From contig NZ_JBHZGI010000003.1 of the NCBI RefSeq assembly GCF_051900535.1, forward strand, positions 124,001 through 188,000: 64,000 nucleotides of DNA. Reading direction: 5' to 3'. The notes beneath the pieces were generated by a model. The model saw only the letters and a program-made list of their open reading frames with translations. It did not search any database and was not told the origin of the DNA. Positions 1 to 6,995 of this stretch are shown here, in pieces (position 1 is the stretch's first letter; every line of letters begins with the position of its first letter). The stretch is from Frateuria_A sp051900535. Lineage in GTDB: Bacteria; Pseudomonadota; Gammaproteobacteria; Xanthomonadales; Rhodanobacteraceae. The translations under genes and the position numbers were made by a program.

Positions 1-2
1 TC

Positions 3-77
3 GGCGAGCTGCGCCGGCGCTACGGCGCGGCCGTGCACGGTGCGATGACCGCAATGCGAAGCAGCGGCTCACCCTGA
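3..77 (+). CDS. Possible C-terminal tail of a protein-coding gene cut by the window edge
   Basis: An open frame enters from the left edge and stops at TGA 75-77, giving about 24 residues with an Arg-rich stretch (GELRRRY). The length is too short to identify a family. It is offered only because the frame is open from the first base and codon use is GC-rich like its neighbours; it could equally be non-coding. Confidence 0.3.
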   Translation, partial: GELRRRYGAAVHGAMTAMRSSGSP

Positions 78-87
78 GACCGGGTTT

Positions 88-161
88 CCTGCAGGAGCGT
101 CGGTCTGCCAGGCCGCCGATTCGCTGGAAATCCCGGTCGCGCACAGACGCACTTCTACAGG
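88..161. repeat. REP-like element between the left-edge frame and the protease gene
   Basis: The stretch contains CCTGCAGGAGCGTCGGTC and, about 45 bases later, GGTCGCGCACAGACGCACTTCTACAGG. The two halves are roughly inverted and resemble the GCTCCTGCAG/CTACAGG motifs at 5877, 19434 and 63036. No gene was seen in it. Confidence 0.4.
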
Positions 162-167
162 AAGCGG

Positions 168-1376
168 TCAGCCATCCAGGGTGGTGCGGGTCTGCAGCGG
201 CGGACGGCGGGCGAGGGTGACCTCGGCGTGGAACGGCACACCGTTGCGCAGTCCCGAAACCTCCACCTTGGCCCCGGGCTTGAGCGCGGCCTCGTGCCGG
301 CGCAGGTCGGCCGGGTCCAGGATGTTGTCGGTGCCGATGCGCAAAAGAATGTCATGCGGCTGGATGCCCGCCAGCGCTGCCGGGCCGCCCGGATAGACAT
401 CGGTCACCTGCGCCCCGCGCGCCGCGGCGGGCAGGCCGCTGTCGGCGGCCACGGGCACGAAGGCGTAGTCGGCGCCGAGCCACCCGCGCACCACGTGACC
501 GGTGGCGATGATCTGGTCCAGCACGCTCTTGGCGTTACCCACCGGAATCGCGAAGCCGATGCCTTCGGCGTTGGCCTGCCGCCCGATCAGCAGCGTATTG
601 ATGCCGACCAGCTCGCCCCGGGCGTTGACCAGCGCGCCACCGGAGTTGCCCAGGTTGATCGCGGCGTCCGTCTGGATGAAGTCTTCAGCGCTGGAGCTGG
701 ACAACTGTCGACCGACCGCACTGACGATGCCCATCGTCACCGTCTGGTTGAGCCCCAGCGGATTGCCGATCGCGAGTACCACGTCGCCGGCGCGCAGCGC
801 GTGGCTGTCGGCGATCTTGACCACCGGCAGGTTGCCGGCATCGACCTTGAGTACAGCCAGATCGGTTTCCTCGTCGGCTCCGACCAGCGTGGCCTTGGCG
901 ATGCGTCCGTCGTAGAGCAGCACCTGGATGTCGTCGGCGTTGGCAATCACGTGGTTGTTGGTCAGCACATAACCCTTGTCGCTGACGATCACCCCCGAGC
1001 CCAGCACCTGCTGCGGGCGCTTGTAGGCCGGGCCGGTGGGCAGGCCACCGAAAAGCCGCTGCAGCACCGGATCGTCGTACATCTGCACGGCCCGTGCGGT
1101 GACCATCTTGTTGGCGTAGATGTTCACCACGGAGGGTGCGGCTTTCGCCACGGCGTCGGCGTAGGACACGGGGCCGACGCCCGGCCCGGGAGCGGAAACT
1201 TGCGTGGCCGCGGCTTGCTGCGTGGTAGCGGAGGCCTGCGGGGCATGCCCCAGGCCGAAGCGGGTACGCAGGCGGTCCCCGCTGCCGGGCCAGAAAAGCC
1301 CGACCACGAAGGCGAGCGCCAGTCCCAGGACGACGAAGCGGGTGATAAAGGCGAGCGCGCCGGCGGCGTTCTTCAT
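168..1376 (-). CDS. Trypsin-like periplasmic serine protease, DegS/AlgW type
   Basis: A membrane-anchored HtrA-family protease of 402 residues. A single N-terminal transmembrane segment lies at about residues 9-28, followed by a trypsin-like domain with the triad His142 (NNHVI), Asp172 (ETDLAVL) and Ser245 in GNSGG, and one PDZ domain at about 295-385. One anchor plus one PDZ fits DegS/AlgW rather than the two-PDZ DegP. In that family the PDZ domain senses misfolded outer-membrane proteins and the protease cuts the anti-sigma factor RseA/MucA to release sigma-E; that role is inferred here. The gene is divergent from petA across about 165 bases. Confidence 0.9.
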   Translation of the reverse strand: MKNAAGALAFITRFVVLGLALAFVVGLFWPGSGDRLRTRFGLGHAPQASATTQQAAATQVSAPGPGVGPVSYADAVAKAAPSVVNIYANKMVTARAVQMYDDPVLQRLFGGLPTGPAYKRPQQVLGSGVIVSDKGYVLTNNHVIANADDIQVLLYDGRIAKATLVGADEETDLAVLKVDAGNLPVVKIADSHALRAGDVVLAIGNPLGLNQTVTMGIVSAVGRQLSSSSAEDFIQTDAAINLGNSGGALVNARGELVGINTLLIGRQANAEGIGFAIPVGNAKSVLDQIIATGHVVRGWLGADYAFVPVAADSGLPAAARGAQVTDVYPGGPAALAGIQPHDILLRIGTDNILDPADLRRHEAALKPGAKVEVSGLRNGVPFHAEVTLARRPPLQTRTTLDG

Positions 1377-1445
1377 GGCTTCAATGGTTTGGATGGGGCC
1401 GGACGTGGAGGCGCGCGGGGGAGGTCGCCTCCCTTGTGTGATTGA

Positions 1446-1474
1446 TTGTACGGGCCAGGCCCTGACGCTACACT
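1446..1474 (+). promoter_or_regulatory. Sigma70-type promoter for petABC
   Basis: TTGTAC (1446-1451) and TACACT (1469-1474) are separated by 17 bases, about 70 bases upstream of the likely petA start. Five or four of six positions match each consensus hexamer. It lies in the divergent region shared with the protease gene. Confidence 0.55.
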
Positions 1475-1543
1475 AACGCGATTTTTGCGGGCCCCCAAAC
1501 GGGAGCGCGCATCTCAATGGCATTGCATGTACCGGAGAGCCTG

Positions 1544-2140
1544 ATGGCGAACGAAGTCGTCGATCATGGCCGCCGCCGCTTCCTGACAGCGACCACCTCG
1601 GTGGTCGGCGCTGTCGGAGTCGTCGCGGTGGCCGTGCCCTTCATCAAGTCCTGGGAGCCGAGCGCCCGCGCCAAGGCAGCCGGTGCGCCGGTCACCGCCG
1701 ACATCGGCAAGATCGAGCTGGGCCAGAAGGTCGACTACGCGTGGCGCGGCTTGCCCGTGTTCGTGGTGCGCCGTACCAAGGATCAGCTCGCGGTGTTGCC
1801 GACGCTGGCGCCTCGCCTGGTCGACCCGAACTCCGAGGTCGAGCAGCAGCCCGCCTACATCAAGGGCCCGGACCGCGCGATCAAGCCCGAGTGGCTGGTG
1901 GTGATCGGCATCTGCACCCACCTGGGCTGCGTGCCGGAGTTCTTCCCCCAGATCAAACCCGAGCCGTTCGACCCGAACTGGAAGGGCGGCTTCTTCTGCC
2001 CCTGCCACAAGTCGCGCTATGACCTGTCCGGTCGCGTCTTTGCCGGCGTGCCCGCGCCGAAGAACCTGCAGGTGCCGCCGTACCACTTCGTGGACGATAC
2101 GCACATCCAGATCGGCGTCGATCCCAAGGAGGCCGGCTGA
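1544..2140 (+). CDS. petA: Ubiquinol-cytochrome c reductase, Rieske iron-sulfur subunit
   Basis: The [2Fe-2S] Rieske subunit of cytochrome bc1, which passes electrons from ubiquinol to cytochrome c1 at the outer face of the inner membrane. From this start it has 198 residues. An RRRF twin-arginine motif near residue 10 precedes a hydrophobic anchor (about 15-34), and the cluster-binding boxes CTHLGC (124-129) and CPCH (152-155) are intact. An ATG at 1517 is in frame, but GGAGAG sits just ahead of the ATG at 1544, so the later start is preferred. First gene of petABC; its stop overlaps petB (TGATG). Confidence 0.97.
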   Translation: MANEVVDHGRRRFLTATTSVVGAVGVVAVAVPFIKSWEPSARAKAAGAPVTADIGKIELGQKVDYAWRGLPVFVVRRTKDQLAVLPTLAPRLVDPNSEVEQQPAYIKGPDRAIKPEWLVVIGICTHLGCVPEFFPQIKPEPFDPNWKGGFFCPCHKSRYDLSGRVFAGVPAPKNLQVPPYHFVDDTHIQIGVDPKEAG

Positions 2141-3441
2141 TGGCTAACGTATTCACCCGCATGGGCGACTGGGTCAACGAGCGCGCGCCCAACATGATGC
2201 CTGCCTACCGCAAGCACATGACCGAGTACTACGCGCCGAAGAATTTCAACCTCTGGTACTACTTCGGTTCGCTGGCGCTGCTGGTGCTGGTCAACCAGAT
2301 CGTCACCGGCATCTTCCTCACCATGAACTACAAGACCAGCGCGGCGGAAGCCTTCGCGTCGGTCGAGTACATCATGCGCGACGTGGAGTGGGGCTGGCTG
2401 ATCCGCTACATGCACTCCACCGGCGCGTCGCTGTTCTTCGTGGTGGTGTTCCTGCACATGTTCCGCGGCTTGATGTACGGCTCCTACAAGAAGCCGCGCG
2501 AGTTGGTGTGGCTGCTGGGCATGCTGATCTTCCTGGTGCTGATGGCCGAGGCCTTCATGGGCTACGTGCTGCCGTGGGGCAATATGTCCTTCTGGGGCGC
2601 CAAGGTGATCATCTCGTTGTTCGGCACGATCCCGGTCATCGGCGGCACGCTGGTGGAGTGGATCATGGGCGACTACCTGCCCGCCGACGCCACGCTCAAC
2701 CGCTTCTTCGCGCTGCACGTGATCGCGCTGCCGCTGGTATTGCTGCTGCTGGTCGTCCTGCACATCGCCGCGCTGCACGAGGTGGGTTCCAACAACCCCG
2801 ATGGCGTGGAGATCAAGAAGGGGCCGAAGGGCAACCGCTGGGATGCACTCAAGCCCGCCGACGGCATTCCGTTCCACCCGTACTACACGGTGAAGGATCT
2901 GGTTGGCGTGGGCTTCTTCCTGCTGATCGCCGCATTCATCATCTTCTTCGCGCCGACGATGGGTGGCTGGTTCCTGGAGCACGACAACTTCATCCCGGCC
3001 AACAACCTGGCCACGCCTGCGCACATCAAGCCGGTGTGGTACTTCACCCCGTTCTACGCGATCCTGCGCATGATCCCGTCGTTCCTCGGGCAGGCCTTCT
3101 GGGGCGTGCTGGCGATGTTCGGTGCGATCGCGCTGCTGTTCGCGCTGCCGTGGATCGACGTGGGCAAGGTCAAGTCGATCCGCTATCGCGGTACCGGCTA
3201 CAAGGTCGCCCTGGGTCTGTTCGTGCTGTCGTTCATTCTGCTCGGCGCGGTCGGCGCCGGTGTCACCGCCGAAGTGATCCCCGAGTGGTTCGGCGATGTG
3301 GACGTGACGTTCTGGGAGAACCTGTTCGGCCGCTTCTGGACGCTGGTCTACTTCGGCTATTTCGTGTTCCTGTGGCTGTACACGCGCCTCGGCTGGGAGA
3401 CGACCAAGCCGGTTCCGGAACGGGTGACCACGCATGACTAA
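2140..3441 (+). CDS. petB: Cytochrome b of the bc1 complex
   Basis: Full-length cytochrome b of 433 residues, an integral membrane protein carrying two b hemes and the quinone sites. Hydrophobic helices are distributed over the whole length, with paired heme-ligand histidines (for example RYMHS and FLHMF in the N-terminal half and ALHVI/VLHIAALHE later). The Qo-site sequence here reads PVWYF. The start overlaps the petA stop by one base and the end overlaps petC by eight, indicating translational coupling within one operon. Confidence 0.97.
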   Translation: MANVFTRMGDWVNERAPNMMPAYRKHMTEYYAPKNFNLWYYFGSLALLVLVNQIVTGIFLTMNYKTSAAEAFASVEYIMRDVEWGWLIRYMHSTGASLFFVVVFLHMFRGLMYGSYKKPRELVWLLGMLIFLVLMAEAFMGYVLPWGNMSFWGAKVIISLFGTIPVIGGTLVEWIMGDYLPADATLNRFFALHVIALPLVLLLLVVLHIAALHEVGSNNPDGVEIKKGPKGNRWDALKPADGIPFHPYYTVKDLVGVGFFLLIAAFIIFFAPTMGGWFLEHDNFIPANNLATPAHIKPVWYFTPFYAILRMIPSFLGQAFWGVLAMFGAIALLFALPWIDVGKVKSIRYRGTGYKVALGLFVLSFILLGAVGAGVTAEVIPEWFGDVDVTFWENLFGRFWTLVYFGYFVFLWLYTRLGWETTKPVPERVTTHD

Positions 3442-4186
3442 GCGGCAGCTACTGATGAAGCACATTCTCCTTTCGATGACGCTCGTTCTGGGCCTGCTGG
3501 TGGGCAGCACCCAGGCCATGGCCGCGGAGGGCGGCGCGGAGCTGCCGTCCGCCGGCGTGAACCTGCGCGACCAGGCGTCGCTGCAGCGCGGCGCACGCCT
3601 GTTCTTCAACTACTGCGTGGGTTGCCACTCGCTCAAGTACCAGCGTTACTCGCGCATCGCCGAGGACCTGGGCCTGACCGAGAAAGAGGTGATGGAAAAC
3701 CTCAACTTCACCGGCGCCAAGTTCGGTGAGCCGGTGATCTCGCACATGCCGGAGGAGCAGGCCCAGCAGTGGTTCGGCAAGGCACCGCCGGATCTTTCGC
3801 TCGAAGTCCGCGCCAAAACGGCCGACTGGGTCTACGGTTACCTCAACAGCTTCTACGTCGACCCGAGCCGCCCGGTGGGCTGGAACAACACCGTGTTCCC
3901 GAACGCCTCCATGCCGTTCCCGCTGTGGGAGCTGCAAGGCGTGCAGACCGCGGTGAAGAAGCCCGGCAGCGAGGACGTGGAAAAGCTGGAGCTGTCCCAG
4001 CCCGGTCGCATGACGCCCGAGCAGTACAAGCAGGCGTCGCGCGACCTGACCAACTTCCTGGCCTACGTCGCCGAGCCGGCCGCACTGCAGCGCCACGCCT
4101 ACGGCATCTGGGTGATCCTGTTCCTGGCGTTCTTCACCTTGCTGGCCTACGCACTTAAAAAGGAATACTGGAAGGACGTCCACTAA
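3434..4186 (+). CDS. petC: Cytochrome c1 of the bc1 complex
   Basis: The c-type heme subunit that accepts electrons from the Rieske protein. It has 250 residues: a signal sequence ending near AMA-AEGG (about 30), the heme-attachment site CVGCH at 61-65, and a C-terminal membrane anchor (about 227-243) followed by KKEYWKDVH. An in-frame ATG at 3455 (MKHILL) is a possible alternative start that would give a more typical signal peptide; 3434 is kept because it overlaps the petB stop as in coupled operons. Confidence 0.96.
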   Translation: MTKRQLLMKHILLSMTLVLGLLVGSTQAMAAEGGAELPSAGVNLRDQASLQRGARLFFNYCVGCHSLKYQRYSRIAEDLGLTEKEVMENLNFTGAKFGEPVISHMPEEQAQQWFGKAPPDLSLEVRAKTADWVYGYLNSFYVDPSRPVGWNNTVFPNASMPFPLWELQGVQTAVKKPGSEDVEKLELSQPGRMTPEQYKQASRDLTNFLAYVAEPAALQRHAYGIWVILFLAFFTLLAYALKKEYWKDVH

Positions 4187-4207
4187 ACCGGACCCCAGCC
4201 AGCCTCG

Positions 4208-4236
4208 GATGCGGCGGCCTCAAGCGCCGCCGCATC
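4208..4236. repeat. Perfect GC-rich hairpin between petC and sspA
   Basis: GATGCGGCGGC and GCCGCCGCATC form an 11-bp perfect inverted repeat around a 7-base loop. It sits 21 bases after the petC stop. There is no T-tract, so it is either a weak terminator or mRNA 3'-end stabiliser rather than a classical intrinsic terminator. Confidence 0.6.
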
Positions 4237-4261
4237 GCTTATACAAGGGGAGAAAAAGCGC

Positions 4262-4885
4262 ATGGTGCAAAGCGCTCGTTCGCGTACCGTACTGACCCTG
4301 TACACCACCGCCGACGACATCCAGTGCCATCGCGCCCGTCTGGTGCTGGCGGCCAAGGGCGTCAGCTACGAGCGTGTGCTGGTCGATCCGGCCAAGCCGC
4401 CGGAAGACCTGCTCGACCTCAACCCCTACGGCACCACGCCGACCCTGGTCGATCGCGACCTGACCCTCTACGACACTGCGGTCGTCTGCGAATACCTGGA
4501 CGAGCGTTATCCGCATCCGCCGCTGATGCCGATCGATCCGCTGTCGCGTGCGCGCTTGCGTCTTGCGACCGTGCGCATCGAGCGCGACTGGCTACCGGAA
4601 GTGGACACCATCCGTGCTGGCGGGCGCCCGGCCGACGCCGCGCGCAAACGCCTGCGCGAACACCTGCTTGCGTCGCTGCCGCTGTTCAAGGCTTCCAAGT
4701 TTTTCCTCAATCCGGAAATGAGCCTGGTCGATTGCCTGGTTGCACCGGTGGTCTGGCGTTTGCCGTGGCTTGGCGTGGACCTCGGCCGCGAAGGCAAGCC
4801 CATCGTCGACTACGGCGAGCGGCTCTTCCACAGCCAGGGCTATGCGCGCAGCCTGACCAACGAAGAGCGGGCGATGCGGCCATGA
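4262..4885 (+). CDS. sspA: Stringent starvation protein A, GST-fold
   Basis: An RNA-polymerase-associated protein with a glutathione S-transferase fold, 207 residues. The N-terminal thioredoxin-like part begins LTLYTTADDIQCHRARLVLAAKG, and the helical C-terminal part starts near residue 85. The family lacks GST catalytic activity and binds RNA polymerase under starvation and acid stress. It is directly followed by sspB, the usual arrangement in gammaproteobacteria; downstream position after petABC is also common in this order. Confidence 0.95.
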   Translation: MVQSARSRTVLTLYTTADDIQCHRARLVLAAKGVSYERVLVDPAKPPEDLLDLNPYGTTPTLVDRDLTLYDTAVVCEYLDERYPHPPLMPIDPLSRARLRLATVRIERDWLPEVDTIRAGGRPADAARKRLREHLLASLPLFKASKFFLNPEMSLVDCLVAPVVWRLPWLGVDLGREGKPIVDYGERLFHSQGYARSLTNEERAMRP

Positions 4886-4898
4886 GCAACGGCGCCCG

Positions 4899-5336
4899 AT
4901 GACCGATCGCTCGCCGCCGATGAGCTCCAATCGCCCGTACCTGCTGCGGGCGATCTACGATTGGATCACCGACAACCAGCTGACCCCCTACGTGCTGGTG
5001 GACGCCACCATCGAAGGCGTGCGAGTGCCGCCGCAGGTCGTCAAGAATGGCCAGGTGGTGCTCAATCTGGCCATGCGCGCAGTGGCGAATCTGGAGCTGG
5101 GGAACGACTACATCGGGTTCCAGGCCCGTTTTTCGGGTGTCAGCCAGGCAATCCGCATTCCCGTGCAGGCCGTCCTCGCCTTGTACGCGCAGGAAAACGG
5201 GCAGGGCATGATGTTTCCTACCGAAGACGGCGACACACCGCCGCCTGCGCCGGGCCCGGAAGATGCCGGCCCTGGACCATCTGGCGACGGCCCGGACAAG
5301 CCCAGGCGTTCACCCCATTTGCGGGTAGTGAAATAG
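4899..5336 (+). CDS. sspB: ClpXP protease specificity-enhancing factor
   Basis: Adaptor that delivers ssrA-tagged and other substrates to ClpXP, 145 residues. The globular part matches SspB in order: RPYLLRAIYDWI, DNQLTPYVLVD, VVLNLAMRAVANLELGND and VLALYAQENG. A Pro/Gly/Asp-rich flexible linker (about 105-135) leads to a basic tail (PRRSPHLRVVK) that corresponds to the ClpX-docking peptide. An in-frame ATG at 4920 is an equally plausible start, as neither has a clear ribosome-binding site. Confidence 0.93.
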   Translation: MTDRSPPMSSNRPYLLRAIYDWITDNQLTPYVLVDATIEGVRVPPQVVKNGQVVLNLAMRAVANLELGNDYIGFQARFSGVSQAIRIPVQAVLALYAQENGQGMMFPTEDGDTPPPAPGPEDAGPGPSGDGPDKPRRSPHLRVVK

Positions 5337-5389
5337 GCATCCTCGGGTAGACGGGGAAAACGTGGGCCGATAGGTTTCCGGCCCGACCG

Positions 5390-5788
5390 TTAGTGCTCGA
5401 TCTTTCGACGCCGCGGGCGAAGCGGAATAACGTTGTCTGACCCGACCATCGGGGGCGTCCCGGCTGTATCGGGCGAAGGCGTTTCCGTGCTGGGCAGGCT
5501 CACCCCGGCAAGCTGCTCGCCATGCATCCAGAGGCGGCCGTCCAGCCGGTCATCGCCATGCGCGCTGACCTCGAAAGCATAGCCAAGCTCGAGTTGACGC
5601 TTGCCACCGACCCGCCGCCAGCGAAGGTTGCGCAAACCCACCGTCTCATCCAACAACTGCAGGCCGTGCTGTGCACATTGCCGGCGTGCCTCGTCCACCG
5701 CCCGCTCGCGGGCGCGGGTGAATTTGAGCCACGTGCCCGCCACGGCAGCGAGCGCCAACAGGGCGATCAGGTCGGAAACTTGGCTCAT
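5390..5788 (-). CDS. DUF3301 family membrane-anchored protein
   Basis: A 132-residue protein with one N-terminal transmembrane helix (about 6-23, LIALLALAAVAGTWL) followed by a charged domain with ERAVDEARRQC and LLDETVGLRNLRWRR, which matches DUF3301. The function of the family is unknown. An upstream in-frame start at 5848 would add 20 Pro/His-rich residues that do not resemble the family, so the ATG at 5788 is preferred. The C-terminus is basic (RPRRRK). Confidence 0.8.
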   Translation of the reverse strand: MSQVSDLIALLALAAVAGTWLKFTRARERAVDEARRQCAQHGLQLLDETVGLRNLRWRRVGGKRQLELGYAFEVSAHGDDRLDGRLWMHGEQLAGVSLPSTETPSPDTAGTPPMVGSDNVIPLRPRRRKIEH

Positions 5789-5876
5789 GCGGGCAGTGTG
5801 TGGATGCGGCGGGCCGAGGGCAAGGTGGTCCGGTTGGAGGGAGGGCATCTGCGCGGTGACCGCAGGCTACGGCGGC

Positions 5877-5902
5877 GTCGCGCACGGGGATCGCTCCTGC
5901 AG
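5877..5902. repeat. REP-like motif
   Basis: GTCGCGCACGGGGATCGCTCCTGCAG matches the layout of the element at 63036 (GGTCGCGAACAAGGCCGCTCCTGCAGG). It lies between the DUF3301 gene and nadC. Confidence 0.45.
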
Positions 5903-5940
5903 TCAGTCGTGAACGTCGCTACCCCAACAGCGAAATGCCG

Positions 5941-6801
5941 TCAGCTTCCCAATTGAAGCCGCAGCGACAGATCGACTGCCCGCACGTGCTTGGTCAGTGC
6001 GCCCACCGAGATGAAATCCACGCCGGTGCGCGCATACCCACCAATGGTTTCCACGTCCACGTTGCCCGATATCTCCAGCGGCACGCGGCCCGCGGCAATC
6101 GCCACCGCTTCGCTCATCATCGACGGCGTGAAGTTGTCCAGCATGATGCGATCCACGCCCGCGTCGATCGCGCGGCGCAGTTCGTCCAGCGTTTCCACTT
6201 CGATTTCCAGCAGTAGCGAGGGATGCAGGCGGCGCGCCGCGGCCACCGCCGGTTCGATCCCGCCGGCCGCAGCGATGTGGTTCTCCTTCACGAGAATCGC
6301 GTCGAACAGGCCGATACGGTGGTTGTGGCCACCGCCGCAACGCACCGCGTACTTCTGCGCCAGCCTGAGGCCCGGCACGGTCTTGCGCGTGTCCAGCACG
6401 CGCACGCCGGTGCCGGCGACCGCGGCCACATAGGTGGCGGTAACGGTAGCGGTACCGGAAAGCAGCTGCAGGAAGTTGAGCGCGGAGCGTTCGGCGCTGA
6501 CCAGGGCGCGTGCACGCCCGTGCAGATGACAGATCACGCTGCCCGCGGTTACGCGTTCGCCATCGCGCACGCGCCACTCGATCCTCACATCCGGGTCGAG
6601 CTTGCGAAAGCAGGCATTGAACCAGGGGATGCCGGCCATGACGGCGTTCTCGCGGCACGTCAGCGATGCGCTGGCGCGGGCATCGGCAGGGAGCAGGTCA
6701 GCGGTGGCGTCGCCCTTGCCGAAGTCCTCGGCAAAGGCGCGCTCGACGTCGTCGTCGATCAGGCGGGCGTCGGGCGGGTCGAGGGGGAGCGCGGCGGGCA
6801 T
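5941..6801 (-). CDS. nadC: Nicotinate-nucleotide pyrophosphorylase (carboxylating)
   Basis: Quinolinate phosphoribosyltransferase, which converts quinolinate and PRPP to nicotinate mononucleotide in NAD synthesis. It has 286 residues from the chosen start, the usual size. Recognisable blocks are EDFGKGDATADLLP, RSALNFLQLLSGTAT, DTRKTVPGLRLAQKYAVRCGGGHNHRIGLFDAILVKENHI, EIEVETLDE, MLDNFTP and the Gly-rich ISGNVD. In-frame ATGs at 6837 and 6876 exist but add Cys/Pro-rich residues with no family counterpart. Confidence 0.95.
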   Translation of the reverse strand: MPAALPLDPPDARLIDDDVERAFAEDFGKGDATADLLPADARASASLTCRENAVMAGIPWFNACFRKLDPDVRIEWRVRDGERVTAGSVICHLHGRARALVSAERSALNFLQLLSGTATVTATYVAAVAGTGVRVLDTRKTVPGLRLAQKYAVRCGGGHNHRIGLFDAILVKENHIAAAGGIEPAVAAARRLHPSLLLEIEVETLDELRRAIDAGVDRIMLDNFTPSMMSEAVAIAAGRVPLEISGNVDVETIGGYARTGVDFISVGALTKHVRAVDLSLRLQLGS

Positions 6802-6915
6802 GCAGCATCCGTTCGGTGGAAAGGCGGCGGCGGGCATGCATGGAGGCCTGCAACTGCTCCGCCAGCCATTAAGCATAACCGAGCAGGTAGGGCCTTTTGC
6901 CTGCTACGGCCGTGC

Positions 6916-6937
6916 GGGAAGCACCTGTGTGCTTCCC
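6916..6937. repeat. Perfect 9-bp hairpin
   Basis: GGGAAGCAC and GTGCTTCCC flank a CTGT loop in the gap between nadC and the DUF1631 gene. There is no T-tract on either strand. The adjacent GTCCGCAGGCGGGCACCTACGGG resembles the REP-like family of this genome. Confidence 0.45.
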
Positions 6938-6995
6938 TTGCGCCCGCGAAGGCCAAGACATCGTCCGCAGGCGGGCACCTACGGGCCCGGCGTTT